Below, in pieces: positions 8,525-17,314 of a DNA stretch of 64,000 bases. Location: contig JBJXEA010000022.1 of the NCBI GenBank assembly GCA_046155285.1, forward strand, positions 15,084 through 79,083, in the 5' to 3' direction. This stretch comes from CAILHX01 sp046155285. GTDB lineage: Bacteria; Pseudomonadota; Gammaproteobacteria; Burkholderiales; Methylophilaceae. Position 1 is the first letter of the stretch. Each line of letters begins with the position of its first letter. Under the pieces are notes generated by a model. The model did not search any database, was not told where the DNA came from, and saw only the letters and a program-made list of their open reading frames with translations. The position numbers and the translations under genes were made by a program.

Positions 8525-9664
8525 ATGCCTACGATAGGGATAGTGGCGGGTGAGGCTTCCGGTGATCTAATCGCCAGCCAACTGATTAGCACGCTCAAGC
8601 GACAACGCCCAGACCTCAAGTTTATCGGCATCGCCGGCCCCAAAATGTTGGCGGAGGGCGCACAAACGCTATTTCCTATGGAGCGCTTGGCAGTGCGGGG
8701 TTATGTTGAAGTGCTACGCCATTATTTTGGCATCTTGAACATACGCCGTGCATTACTGAGATATTTCCTCAAAAATCCGCCTGATCTGTTCATCAGTATA
8801 GACGCACCCGACTTCAACTTCGGTCTCTCACGTAAGCTCAAAAAACACGGCATTAAGACTATGCATTACGTCAGTCCCTCCATCTGGGCGTGGCGACGAG
8901 GGCGTATTCACAGTATTGCCAAGTCTACCGACGAAATTCTATGCCTGTTTCCTTTTGAAAAACCCCTCTATGACGAGGCGGGCATCGCTGCCACCTATGT
9001 CGGCCATCCGCTGGCGGACATGATTGCGCCTAATCAAAACAAAGCACAAATGCGTGACGAGTTACATCTGAATAAGGAAGGCTTGGTCATCGCCTTGTTG
9101 CCTGGCAGTCGCCAGGGCGAGCTGGGTTATATGGCGGATTTATTCATTCACGCCGCACAGCACATCGCCCGCGATGTGCCTGATACACAGTTTCTGGTGC
9201 CGCTGATTAGCCGCGAAACCCGTGCCAAGTTTGAAGAGGCGATACACCGCAATCACGCAGAGGAATTATCATTCAAATTGCTATTCGGTCATGCGCACAT
9301 GGCACTAGCGGCGGCAGATGGGGCGATTGTCGCTTCCGGCACCGCTACGCTAGAGGCAGCGCTGCTGCAATGCCCTATGGTCATCGCCTACCGCATGTCG
9401 AGCCTCTCGTGGATGGTGATGAAGCATATGCGCTACTTGCCATGGGCGGGGCTACCCAACATTTTGGCGAACCAGGATTTAGTGCCGGAACTGATACAAG
9501 AACAGGCCACACCTCAAGCCTTGGCAGAATCGTTACTTACCTTGGTATACGACCGTAATCGAGTAGAAAATCTGAAAAAAGAATTTGAGAAAATTCACCT
9601 CAACCTACGTCAGAACGCCAGCGAAAAAGCCGCAGAAGCTGTGTTAAAGCGCCTGCAAGCATGA
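8525..9664 (+). CDS. lpxB: Lipid-A-disaccharide synthase LpxB
   Basis: GT19 glycosyltransferase that joins UDP-diacyl-GlcN and lipid X to form the beta-1,6 tetra-acyl disaccharide at the inner membrane face. The 379-residue product has the N-terminal GIVAGEASGDLIASQL motif, SIDAPDFNF, the YVSPSIWAWRRGR segment, and the C-terminal nucleotide-binding region with LLPGSRQGEL and ASGTATLEAAL. It starts 7 bp after lpxA and overlaps rnhB by 4 nt, so lpxD-fabZ-lpxA-lpxB-rnhB reads as one translationally coupled unit. Confidence 0.97.
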   Translation: MPTIGIVAGEASGDLIASQLISTLKRQRPDLKFIGIAGPKMLAEGAQTLFPMERLAVRGYVEVLRHYFGILNIRRALLRYFLKNPPDLFISIDAPDFNFGLSRKLKKHGIKTMHYVSPSIWAWRRGRIHSIAKSTDEILCLFPFEKPLYDEAGIAATYVGHPLADMIAPNQNKAQMRDELHLNKEGLVIALLPGSRQGELGYMADLFIHAAQHIARDVPDTQFLVPLISRETRAKFEEAIHRNHAEELSFKLLFGHAHMALAAADGAIVASGTATLEAALLQCPMVIAYRMSSLSWMVMKHMRYLPWAGLPNILANQDLVPELIQEQATPQALAESLLTLVYDRNRVENLKKEFEKIHLNLRQNASEKAAEAVLKRLQA

Positions 9665-10218
9665 TTTGTGGTGTGGATGAAGCAGGGCGTGGGCCATTAG
9701 CAGGCGCAGTATTTGCAGCAGCTGTCATTCTTGATCATGATAGGCCCATTTCAGGATTGGCTGATTCCAAAAAGCTCTCAGAGAAAAAGCGTGATGCGCT
9801 GGCGCTACTGATAAAAGAACACGCCTTAGCATGGTGCGTGGCCAGTGCCAGCGCAGAAGAGATAGATCAGATTAATATCTTGCAAGCCAGTCTGTTGGCT
9901 ATGAAGCGCGCGGTAGAAGGCTTAAGTGTGGTGCCGAAACAGGTGTTGGTGGATGGCCTATATTGCCCCAAGGTCAATATTCCGTCACAGGCAATCGTGC
10001 AGGGTGATAGCAAAGTGGCCGAAATTTCAGCGGCTTCCATCCTGGCCAAGACCGCGCGGGATGCGGAGATGCTGGAGCTACACGCCATCTATCCGCAGTA
10101 CGGCTTTGATAAACACAAGGGTTACCCCGTACCCTTACATTTGGCTGCGTTAGCGCAACACGGCGTTTCACCCATACATCGCCGTAGTTACGCCCCAGTT
10201 AAAAAACACCTGCCGTAA
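9661..10218 (+). CDS. rnhB: Ribonuclease HII
   Basis: Removes RNA from RNA-DNA hybrids and initiates excision of single ribonucleotides from DNA. The 185-residue protein has the DEDD active site: D and E in GVDEAGRGPLAG at the N terminus, D in LVDGLYCPK, and the last D in KTARDAEM. The YGFDKHKGYP motif typical of type 2 enzymes is also present. The start overlaps the lpxB stop (ATGA), as in many proteobacteria. It is the last gene of the + strand lipid operon and is followed immediately by a palindromic repeat pair. Confidence 0.96.
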   Translation: MICGVDEAGRGPLAGAVFAAAVILDHDRPISGLADSKKLSEKKRDALALLIKEHALAWCVASASAEEIDQINILQASLLAMKRAVEGLSVVPKQVLVDGLYCPKVNIPSQAIVQGDSKVAEISAASILAKTARDAEMLELHAIYPQYGFDKHKGYPVPLHLAALAQHGVSPIHRRSYAPVKKHLP

Positions 10219-10335
10219 CCACCCCCGCCGTTGCACGGCGACCCCTCCTTGGAAAGGAGGGGAATGAATGCGCGAAGAGATGGTTTTTAATTCCCTCCTT
10301 TTTAAGGAGGGGTGGCGCAAAGCGCCGGGGTGGTT
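10217..10335. repeat. Large imperfect inverted repeat (two 47-bp half-units)
   Basis: Left half 10217-10264 (AACCACCCCCGCCG...GGAGGGGAAT) and right half 10290-10335 (ATTCCCTCC...CCGGGGTGGTT) are near reverse complements, separated by about 25 bp. Each half itself contains two small hairpins: GCCG-TTGCA-CGGC or GGCGC-AAA-GCGCC, and CCCTCC-TT...AA-GGAGGG. A third copy of the half-unit lies inside mutL at 56324-56371. It sits between the convergent ends of rnhB (+) and the DUF4139 gene (-), where the paired hairpins could also act as a bidirectional terminator. Confidence 0.9.
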
Positions 10336-10341
10336 TGTTCC

Positions 10342-11778
10342 TCAGTATTTCACCTGCACCCGATAACTTAGCGTGACTTTACCTTCAGTCGGAACAACAA
10401 TCTTCCACTGCGCCACATTGCTCGCCACTTTTTCATGTGGGTGGCTGCTTTTCAGCATCTTCCAATCCGCAGGAATAGGCTCTTGCACGGTGACGGTCAC
10501 TGCTTCTTTCTTGGCGTTCTTCAGCACAATTTCATAAGCGCTCTCAAACGCTGCATTACCTTTGGCTGGATTGGGTAGCTTCTTGAAATCGGATTGTTTC
10601 TTGTCCGCCGTCACGTCAAATGCGTCACCCAGCTTCAACCGCACGGTTTCATTCTTGGGCGTGTGATCTATGCGGTCTTCACCCACAAATTGCGCATTAC
10701 CGGCCGCATCCTTTTTATAAACCCGAATGGAGCCTTTGGGCAAAGGTAAACCAAGGTGGGAGCTTTCCTTGTTATCAAACTCCACAAACACGCCGACCTT
10801 CATTTTCTGGCCAAGGTCTCCATAGCTGCTCTGATAATAGTAATCAGCGCCATGCAGCACCAGTTCCTTACGTACAGGCACGTTGCTGGCTGATAGCAGG
10901 GCGACTTGTTTGGTCTGGTTCTCGGCGATGGTAGTGGGGCGATCCAGCGTATACAGGTGATATTCCAGCAACGATTCCTCTGCCATGCGCGGAGCTTCTG
11001 CTGCCATAACCATGTCCATTTTTGCCATTGCCCGCACTGGTTGCATCTCTTCCCGCACTCGATTCACATCACCCGCCACCAATTGCAGCTTGGCATTCTG
11101 GTAAGTCGCACCGCTGGTGTTGGTCAGCGTCACCCAGCCGGATAAATCCAGCTTACTATCCGAAGCGTTCAATTCCGCCACGTAGTCCGCCTTCCAGCCC
11201 AGTCCGCCGGTCAGATAAGAAAGTTCTACCTCTTGCTGGGTGCTGGCGTTGTTATTGAGTGACATCACCAGGGTAGGGCGGTCGCGCAGATTGGCTGGAA
11301 CGTCAGGGTACACAATGCGTCCGGGGATGCCAGTCTCGATGCGGTCGCCGATCTTCAACACCACGCCATTATTGGCTGAAAGCACCTGCGCCTCTTCCGT
11401 AGTCTCTATACCCGTGGCAGTATTGGTGTGAATCACGTTGACCTTCTTACCTACATACTTTTCCAGCAGTTTTTGCGGTGTGAGCAAGTCAAAATCAAAG
11501 TTCTGCTCGATCAAACTGAGTCCGCCAGCATTGGAGATACTACGTAACAGCGCCGTTTCAGGGCGTATCAAGGCGCTTACATCGCGAAAGGCCAACTGGT
11601 TTTGGCCACTATTCAGGGTGATTCTGCGCTGGTCTTTGACCAAAGCCAGATTCTCGTTATAGATGGTGACGGCGACCGATTGCTGGTCTTGCAGGGTGCT
11701 ACGGGTTTCTTCTGCCGCGATTAAGGCAGAGGGTATAAAAGTTAGTAGTAGAGTGGTAATGAGGCGAGGTGAGAGCAT
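10342..11778 (-). CDS. Secreted DUF4139 domain-containing protein
   Basis: A 478-residue exported protein with a signal peptide (MLSPRLITTLLLTFIPSALIAAEE, cleavage near residue 21-22), a DUF4140-like N-terminal stretch (VAVTIYNENLALVKDQR) and a C-terminal DUF4139 beta-rich domain ending EGKVTLSYRVQVKY. The family is widespread and largely uncharacterised; I assign no activity. The start at 11778 is set by AAGGAG five bases upstream; an upstream in-frame ATG at 11808 would precede the Shine-Dalgarno and is rejected. It appears monocistronic, with the palindromic repeat just past its stop. Confidence 0.85.
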   Translation of the reverse strand: MLSPRLITTLLLTFIPSALIAAEETRSTLQDQQSVAVTIYNENLALVKDQRRITLNSGQNQLAFRDVSALIRPETALLRSISNAGGLSLIEQNFDFDLLTPQKLLEKYVGKKVNVIHTNTATGIETTEEAQVLSANNGVVLKIGDRIETGIPGRIVYPDVPANLRDRPTLVMSLNNNASTQQEVELSYLTGGLGWKADYVAELNASDSKLDLSGWVTLTNTSGATYQNAKLQLVAGDVNRVREEMQPVRAMAKMDMVMAAEAPRMAEESLLEYHLYTLDRPTTIAENQTKQVALLSASNVPVRKELVLHGADYYYQSSYGDLGQKMKVGVFVEFDNKESSHLGLPLPKGSIRVYKKDAAGNAQFVGEDRIDHTPKNETVRLKLGDAFDVTADKKQSDFKKLPNPAKGNAAFESAYEIVLKNAKKEAVTVTVQEPIPADWKMLKSSHPHEKVASNVAQWKIVVPTEGKVTLSYRVQVKY

Positions 11779-11972
11779 AAAAACTCCTTGAATTTGGATG
11801 GTAGGCATCCAACGGGCGCTGTTGGCTTGGGGTTGACTAACTAGTAAGTGGCATGCACGTAGCAGGGCGCAATGCGGGGAAAGATTTCCGTATTACGTTT
11901 TGCTTTATACAGGCTAAGCCTTTCTATCCAAGTGCGTATATTTGTATTTGATAAACCAACTAAGAATCGGAT
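11779..11972. other. Intergenic segment with a repeat-like remnant
   Basis: A 194-bp gap between the SDR gene stop and the DUF4139 start, both on the - strand. It should hold the DUF4139 promoter. Around 11858-11880 the sequence GTAGCAGGGCGCAATGCGG resembles the GGGCGCAATA motif of the repeat at 47.7 kb read on the opposite strand, so it may be a degraded copy of the same family. I see no gene in it. Confidence 0.4.
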
Positions 11973-12686
11973 TCAGACAAGGATTCCTCCTCCATCTATA
12001 TCAAGGGTGACACCAGTAATGAAACCGTTCGTCATTAGCATGAGTGTCGCTGCTGCGACGTCCCCTGCGGTGCCGACATGGCCAACCGGTAAATGCGATG
12101 CTATGGAAGAGTACATCCCTTCGCGTGCAGCCTCGGACATAGAAAGGTAAGCTCCTGTACCGCGTGTCATACCAGGAGAGACAGTATTGACGCGCACCGG
12201 AGCTAGGTCACGTGCCAAAGCACGTCCCATCGCTTCGACGGCGGCGTTGACTCCAGCGAGTACGACATCGTTATGACCAGGGCGCCGGGAGAGGATGCCG
12301 GAGAAGAGCGTAATCGAACCCGTGGGTTTCATCTGGGCATACTTAGCGCATAGATAAGGTCCAAAAAATTTGCTACGGAATGTGAACTCACCATCCGCCA
12401 GCGGAGCCTCTTTGAGGGTGCCTGTTCGAACCGAACTGCCAGTCACGATTAGATGATCTACCAATCCAATCGCCGCAAAAAAATCGCGGACTGAAGTCTC
12501 GTCCGTCGTATCAAGAGGCTTACCTGTGGCACCAAGCTCATAAGCGACTGACGCAACTTTATCGGGAGACCGACTGGCGACAGTAACAGAGGCACCAAGA
12601 GAAACGGCAAGACGAGCAATGGCTAGCCCCATTCCTGAGGTTCCGCCAACGACAATAACAGATTGATTAGTAAGCTCGGAGTTCAT
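11973..12686 (-). CDS. SDR-family protein lacking the catalytic Tyr/Lys
   Basis: A 237-residue Rossmann-fold protein of the short-chain dehydrogenase/reductase superfamily. The nucleotide-binding motif VVGGTSGMG is at residues 12-20, SGILSRR occupies the catalytic-Ser region, and the C-terminal IDGGG turn is normal. The canonical YxxxK is not present: aligning NAAVEAMGRALA with the usual KAAVEAM segment puts Leu143 at the Tyr position and Asn147 at the Lys position. Activity as a normal SDR is therefore doubtful, although other divergent SDRs share this pattern. The start is uncertain: ATG at 12686 fits the family N terminus, while ATG at 12704 has AAGGA only two bases upstream. It may be transferred or accessory, since it sits between unrelated genes. 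Confidence 0.8.
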   Translation of the reverse strand: MNSELTNQSVIVVGGTSGMGLAIARLAVSLGASVTVASRSPDKVASVAYELGATGKPLDTTDETSVRDFFAAIGLVDHLIVTGSSVRTGTLKEAPLADGEFTFRSKFFGPYLCAKYAQMKPTGSITLFSGILSRRPGHNDVVLAGVNAAVEAMGRALARDLAPVRVNTVSPGMTRGTGAYLSMSEAAREGMYSSIASHLPVGHVGTAGDVAAATLMLMTNGFITGVTLDIDGGGILV

Positions 12687-12716
12687 AAGATAAGTCAGGA
12701 GCATGTTCCTTAATTG

Positions 12717-13295
12717 TTAAAAAATAATTGTACCCTCATTTTTAAGCATATTGATAAGCGCAATTAGTGGCAACCCTATCAGCGCATTGGGGTCATCGCC
12801 TCGCATCCATTCGATGAGGGCGATGCCCAAGCCTTCGGATTTCGCGCTTCCGGCACAGTGGTAAGGCTGCTCCTTGAGCAAGTAGTTTTCAATTTCTGCA
12901 TCGCTTAATGCCCGAAACTTGACTTCATAAGTGACGACTTCGGCTTGCATATTGCCACTGCCGCTGTTGTAGAGGCACAGGGCACTGTGAAAACTCACGA
13001 TTCGACTGCTCATCAGGCTAAGCTGCTTGACGGCGTTGTCGTGCGTCAGTGGCTTGCCTAGATGCATGTTATCCAGTGTGGCGACCTGATCGCAGCCGAT
13101 GATTAGGCTATCGGGCTGGGATTGTCCGATCTTTCTGGCTTTTGCTTGTGCCAGCCTTAACGCTGTCGCTTGCGGAAGTTCGCCCATTAATGGAGATTCG
13201 TCGACATCGGGGGAAATCAGGGTAAACGGGATTTGCAGCCGCTCCAGCAGTTCGCGGCGGTATGGGGAGGAGGAGGCGAGTATTAGTGTAGACAT
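12717..13295 (-). CDS. yceF: Maf-family nucleotide pyrophosphatase (YceF type)
   Basis: House-cleaning nucleotide pyrophosphatase; the YceF subgroup acts on 7-methyl-GTP. The 192-residue protein has LASSSPYRRELLERL at the N terminus, DVDESP, the ALRLAQAKA helix, CDQVATLD and the LGKP motif, as well as the FHSALCLYNS stretch typical of YceF rather than YhdE. In many proteobacteria yceF lies next to yceD-rpmF; here it is separated from them by the pyruvate carboxylase genes and points the other way. A hairpin terminator lies just upstream of its start. Confidence 0.93.
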   Translation of the reverse strand: MSTLILASSSPYRRELLERLQIPFTLISPDVDESPLMGELPQATALRLAQAKARKIGQSQPDSLIIGCDQVATLDNMHLGKPLTHDNAVKQLSLMSSRIVSFHSALCLYNSGSGNMQAEVVTYEVKFRALSDAEIENYLLKEQPYHCAGSAKSEGLGIALIEWMRGDDPNALIGLPLIALINMLKNEGTIIF

Positions 13296-13298
13296 GAG

Positions 13299-13327
13299 TA
13301 AAAAGACCGGCTTGCGCCGGTCCGTTT
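13299..13327 (-). terminator. Rho-independent terminator after pycB
   Basis: On the - strand, stem ACCGGC-GCAA-GCCGGT (13306-13321) is followed by CTTTTT. It lies in the 36-bp gap between the pycB stop and the yceF start, so yceF is probably expressed from read-through or from its own promoter. Confidence 0.8.
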
Positions 13328-13331
13328 TGGC

Positions 13332-15167
13332 TTATTGAATTTCGATCAAAGTCTCGTCTGGCGTCACGCTATCGCCTTTTTTGACGTGTATCGCTATCAC
13401 GACACCTTCTTTCGCGGCCTGAATCTCGTTTTCCATTTTCATGGCCTCGATCACCAGCACGCCGTCGCCCGCGTTGACCTTATCACCTACTTTGACCTTA
13501 ACATCCACTATGGTGCCGGGCATGGCGGTGGTGACGCAGCCTTCGTGTGTGGGGCGTGGACGACTGCCGATACTGGCAGTCGCGGTTTTTTTCTTGCTGC
13601 CACCGTGAGAGCCGCCTGAAACTTCAACTTCGCTCAAGGTTTCAACGATGACTTCTTCGGAAACGCCATCCACAGAGACGTAGAACGGGCGCTGCTCTTC
13701 GCCAGCATGGCCGCTGCCAGTAAGCTTGATATGGAAAGTTTCACCATGTAATGTCACATTGAATTCGTTGGCGGCGTAGCGCGGTGCGCTGGCGGCGACT
13801 GATTCCTTGGGTAGAAGTGCATCTGGCTTGAGTGTTCCAGCGTTGCGCTCTTGCAAGAAGGTCTGTGCCAGATCGGGGAACATGGCGTAGGTCAGCACGT
13901 CCTCCTCAGATTTGGCTAAGTTTTCACACTGCGCGGTCAAGTGCACCATTTCGTCTTCTAACAAGTCAGCCGGACGGCAGGTGATGACCTCGGCGTCACC
14001 GACAGCTTGCGCTTTGACTTTTTCGTTGACCGGAGCGGGCGGCTTGCCATATTGGCCTACAAAGTAGTTTTTCACCTCATTGGTGATGGATTTGTAACGC
14101 GAACCCGTCAGTACGTTCAGGACTGCTTGTGTACCTACGATCTGCGAAGTGGGCGTAACCAGCGGCGGAAAGCCTAAATCCTCGCGTACGCGAGGAATCT
14201 CCGCCAGCACTTCATCCATGCGATTGAGCGCACCTTGTTCCTTAAGTTGATTGGACAGGTTGGAAATCATGCCGCCGGGGACTTGATTGAGCAGCACGCG
14301 AGTATCTACCCCAGTGAAGTCGCTCTCGAACTGCCAGTATTTCTTGCGGACTTCGCGGAAATAGGCGGTGATTTCTTGCACTGCGGCTAAATCGAGGCCA
14401 GTGTCGTATTCCGTGCCTTTGAACGCAGCGATGATACTCTCAGTAGAGGTATGGCTGGCACCCTCACCAAATGACGAGTTACAGGTGTCTATCATGGTAG
14501 CGCCTGCTTCCACAGCCTTGAGGAAACACATCGCAGACAAGCCGGAGGTGGCGTGGCTGTGCAAGTGGATAGGCAGTTTGACCGCCGCACGTAAGGCTGT
14601 CACCAGCTCACCCGTGGTGTAGGGCGTGAGCAGACCGGCCATGTCTTTAATGGCGATGGTGTCGCAGCCCATCGCCTCCATCTCTTTCGCCAAACCGACG
14701 AAATGCGGGATGTCATGCACCGGGCTGGTGGTGTAAGACATTGTGCCTTCGGCGTGTTTTTTGGCTTTTTTGACGGCTTCAATCGAGACTTTCAGGTTGC
14801 GCAAATCGTTCATCGCGTCAAAAACGCGGAATACGTCTACGCCGTTGTCAGCAGACTTTTGCACAAAGGCGCGTACCACATCATCAGAGTAATGACGGTA
14901 ACCCAACAGGTTTTGTCCGCGCAGCAGCATCTGAATGCGGCTATTGGGCAGGGCTTTGCGCAGTTTGCTCAAGCGCTCCCACGGGTCTTCCTTCAAAAAA
15001 CGCACGCAGGCATCGAAAGTGGCGCCACCCCAAGCTTCTAAAGACCAGAAGCCGATACTGTCGAGCTTGCTGCAAATCGGCAGCATGTCCTCGGTACGCA
15101 TGCGCGTTGCGATGATGGACTGGTGTCCATCGCGTAAAACTAATTCAGTAACATGTACTTTAGCCAT
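13332..15167 (-). CDS. pycB: Pyruvate carboxylase subunit B (oxaloacetate decarboxylase alpha-like)
   Basis: Carboxyltransferase plus biotin-carrier subunit. The 611-residue protein has the carboxyltransferase TIM barrel at about residues 1-300 (ELVLRDGHQS, with the metal-site HLHSHATSG), the PYC/OADA conserved domain at about 310-470, a charged linker (GGSHGGSKKK) and a C-terminal biotinyl domain with EAMKMENEI, where Lys577 is the biotin site. With the adjacent biotin carboxylase it should form a two-subunit pyruvate carboxylase (pyruvate + bicarbonate to oxaloacetate). No membrane subunits OadB/OadG are nearby, which argues against a sodium-pumping decarboxylase. It starts 25 bp after pycA. 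Confidence 0.92.
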   Translation of the reverse strand: MAKVHVTELVLRDGHQSIIATRMRTEDMLPICSKLDSIGFWSLEAWGGATFDACVRFLKEDPWERLSKLRKALPNSRIQMLLRGQNLLGYRHYSDDVVRAFVQKSADNGVDVFRVFDAMNDLRNLKVSIEAVKKAKKHAEGTMSYTTSPVHDIPHFVGLAKEMEAMGCDTIAIKDMAGLLTPYTTGELVTALRAAVKLPIHLHSHATSGLSAMCFLKAVEAGATMIDTCNSSFGEGASHTSTESIIAAFKGTEYDTGLDLAAVQEITAYFREVRKKYWQFESDFTGVDTRVLLNQVPGGMISNLSNQLKEQGALNRMDEVLAEIPRVREDLGFPPLVTPTSQIVGTQAVLNVLTGSRYKSITNEVKNYFVGQYGKPPAPVNEKVKAQAVGDAEVITCRPADLLEDEMVHLTAQCENLAKSEEDVLTYAMFPDLAQTFLQERNAGTLKPDALLPKESVAASAPRYAANEFNVTLHGETFHIKLTGSGHAGEEQRPFYVSVDGVSEEVIVETLSEVEVSGGSHGGSKKKTATASIGSRPRPTHEGCVTTAMPGTIVDVKVKVGDKVNAGDGVLVIEAMKMENEIQAAKEGVVIAIHVKKGDSVTPDETLIEIQ

Positions 15168-15192
15168 AATTTTAATATAATAGATTAGTTAA

Positions 15193-16611
15193 TTAGATGC
15201 CTTCATGTGCCGCAATTGCTGCTGAAATCGCCGCCGCGAATAATTCTGGCGGTAGCTTGGTGGTGTATTCGGTCAAATCGGGGTGCATCTCTACAAAGCT
15301 GGTGTCGAAATTTGCCGCTTTGAAATCTGGGTGCTTCATGATTTCCTGATAATACGGAATAGTAGTTTTTACGCCATACACCACCATGTCATCTAGGGCG
15401 CGGCGACCACGCTCCACCACGCTAGGCCAATCCAACGCCCAAACGGTGAGCTTGGCGCACATAGAATCGAAATAGGGCGGAATGATGTAGCCAGAATATA
15501 TGGCCGCATCAATCCGCACGCCGGGACCGCCCGGTGAGTAATAGCGCGTGATTTTGCCGAAGCTAGGGAGGAAGCCATTTTTTGGGTCTTCGGCATTGAC
15601 GCGGTATTCCATGGCATAACCGCGAAATTTTACCTCTTCCTGTTTGTATTGCAGCTCTAAGCCATAAGCTATGCGGATTTGCTGTTGCACGATGTCTATG
15701 CCGGTGATGGTTTCCGTCACCGTGTGCTCCACTTGCAGGCGGGTATTCATTTCCATGAAGTAGAAGCGATTGTCTTGGTCTAGTAAGAATTCCACCGTGC
15801 CTGCATTTTCGTAGCCCACCGCCTTGGCGGCTTTTACGCCTAGAGTGCCGATGTAATCGCGCTGCGCTTGAGACAGCTGTGGCGAGGGCGCAATTTCGAT
15901 GAGTTTTTGGTTGCGGCGCTGTATCGAGCAGTCGCGCTCGAACAGGTGAATGACGTTGCCGTGGCTGTCCGCAAGTATTTGTACCTCGATATGGCGCGGG
16001 TTGACCACGCATTTTTCCAAAAACACTTCGGGTTTGCCGAAGGCTTTGCTGGCTTCGGAAATCACACGATCGTAGTTGCTGAGTAATTCTTTTTCATTAT
16101 CGCAACGGCGAATGCCGCGTCCGCCGCCGCCATTAGTAGCTTTGAGCATGATAGGGTAGCCGACTTCTGCGGCCAGCTTGCGTGCTTCTTCTACGTTTTC
16201 TAAGTTGCCTTCGCTGCCTGGAATGCAAGGAATGCCTGCTTTCATCATAGCGGTGCGCGCTTGTATCTTGTCGCCCATTTGGGTGATGACATCAGGATCG
16301 GGGCCTATGAATTTAACGCCTCGCTTGGCGCAGATGTCAGACAAAATTGGATTTTCCGATAGGAAACCATATCCAGGATGCAGCGCATCGCAGCCAGAAG
16401 CCACCGCCAAATTGACGATGTTGTGCGCGTTAAGATAACCCTGCACTGGGTCAGAGCCAATGTTATAGGCCTCGTCAGCCTTTTTAACATGCAGGGCATG
16501 ACGGTCAGCATCGGTATAAATGGCGACCGAAGTAATGCCCATTTCTGAACACGCCCGCACAATGCGTACTGCAATTTCACCGCGGTTTGCTATAAGAATT
16601 TTTTTGAACAT
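15193..16611 (-). CDS. pycA: Pyruvate carboxylase subunit A (biotin carboxylase)
   Basis: ATP-dependent biotin carboxylase. The 472-residue protein begins MFKKILIANRGEIAVRI, then shows the ATP-grasp glycine loop (KATNGGGGRGIRR), EVFLEKCV, and the active-site segment FMEMNTRLQVEHTVTE. It resembles AccC, but the length of 472 residues and the direct upstream position to pycB point to the pyruvate carboxylase A subunit; the acetyl-CoA carboxylase partner accB is absent here. It is divergent from yceD, with 163 bp between the two starts that should hold both promoters. Confidence 0.9.
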   Translation of the reverse strand: MFKKILIANRGEIAVRIVRACSEMGITSVAIYTDADRHALHVKKADEAYNIGSDPVQGYLNAHNIVNLAVASGCDALHPGYGFLSENPILSDICAKRGVKFIGPDPDVITQMGDKIQARTAMMKAGIPCIPGSEGNLENVEEARKLAAEVGYPIMLKATNGGGGRGIRRCDNEKELLSNYDRVISEASKAFGKPEVFLEKCVVNPRHIEVQILADSHGNVIHLFERDCSIQRRNQKLIEIAPSPQLSQAQRDYIGTLGVKAAKAVGYENAGTVEFLLDQDNRFYFMEMNTRLQVEHTVTETITGIDIVQQQIRIAYGLELQYKQEEVKFRGYAMEYRVNAEDPKNGFLPSFGKITRYYSPGGPGVRIDAAIYSGYIIPPYFDSMCAKLTVWALDWPSVVERGRRALDDMVVYGVKTTIPYYQEIMKHPDFKAANFDTSFVEMHPDLTEYTTKLPPELFAAAISAAIAAHEGI

Positions 16612-16774
16612 GCAATTATCTTAAAATGGTTGGCGAGAGTGGTATTTTTGACACTCAAAACCTGCCGATTGTATCATGGCGAGGCTAGCGGTTAAATACG
16701 CTTGAGCTTGGTATTGCTAGGTGTTTGCTGTCTATTTATATAGATTGTTTTAATCACTCTTATTAACTTAAACC

Positions 16775-17293
16775 ATGACCGACAAACCAGTATTGATTAA
16801 CACCCATGAGTTCATTAGGCAATCGCTTGAAGTTCATGGTAAAATCCGCGCCTCTCAGATTCCGACAATACAAGATAGCCTGTTTGTGAATCAGGGCGCA
16901 ATCCCAGATGCGGGCGAAGTTGAGTACACGCTGAGTGGCGATAAAGAATACCTAGGCAAGCTCAGTTTGAGGCTGGTTCTGACGGGAAAGATTAAGCTGT
17001 GTTGTCAGCGTTGCTTGGGTGAAATGGCTCATTTAGTAGCCAGCAGCACAAGATTTGAGCTGGTGGCGGATGAATCGGTCATGCCGGAGCTGGATGAAGA
17101 TGATGAGGTGGATTACCTTGTCGCCAGCACTGAATTTGACGTGGGGGCATTAGTAGTAGAAGAGCTTCTACTCTGCTTGCCACTAGCCCCAAGGCATGAA
17201 GAAGGCGGTTGTATTGGCGTTGCCGACGATATTAAAGGACAAAAACCAAACCCTTTCCAAGTATTGGAAGGATTAAAGAAACCAGTTAGTTAA
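16775..17293 (+). CDS. yceD: 23S rRNA accumulation protein YceD (DUF177)
   Basis: DUF177/YceD family protein required for normal 23S rRNA levels, partner of the ribosomal protein gene next door. The 172-residue product has the family's cysteine motif CCQRCLGEM at about residues 72-80 and the acidic C-terminal section EELLLCLPLAPRHEE. The ATG at 16775 follows an AT-rich leader without a strong Shine-Dalgarno. It precedes rpmF by 21 bp, the conserved proteobacterial pairing. Confidence 0.92.
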   Translation: MTDKPVLINTHEFIRQSLEVHGKIRASQIPTIQDSLFVNQGAIPDAGEVEYTLSGDKEYLGKLSLRLVLTGKIKLCCQRCLGEMAHLVASSTRFELVADESVMPELDEDDEVDYLVASTEFDVGALVVEELLLCLPLAPRHEEGGCIGVADDIKGQKPNPFQVLEGLKKPVS

Positions 17294-17314
17294 TTTTTAG
17301 TTAGGAGTAGAAAC

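Noticed and set aside
13332..16611. Sodium-pumping oxaloacetate decarboxylase
   Set aside because: The alpha-like subunit is paired with a biotin carboxylase and no OadB/OadG membrane subunits are present, so pyruvate carboxylase fits better.
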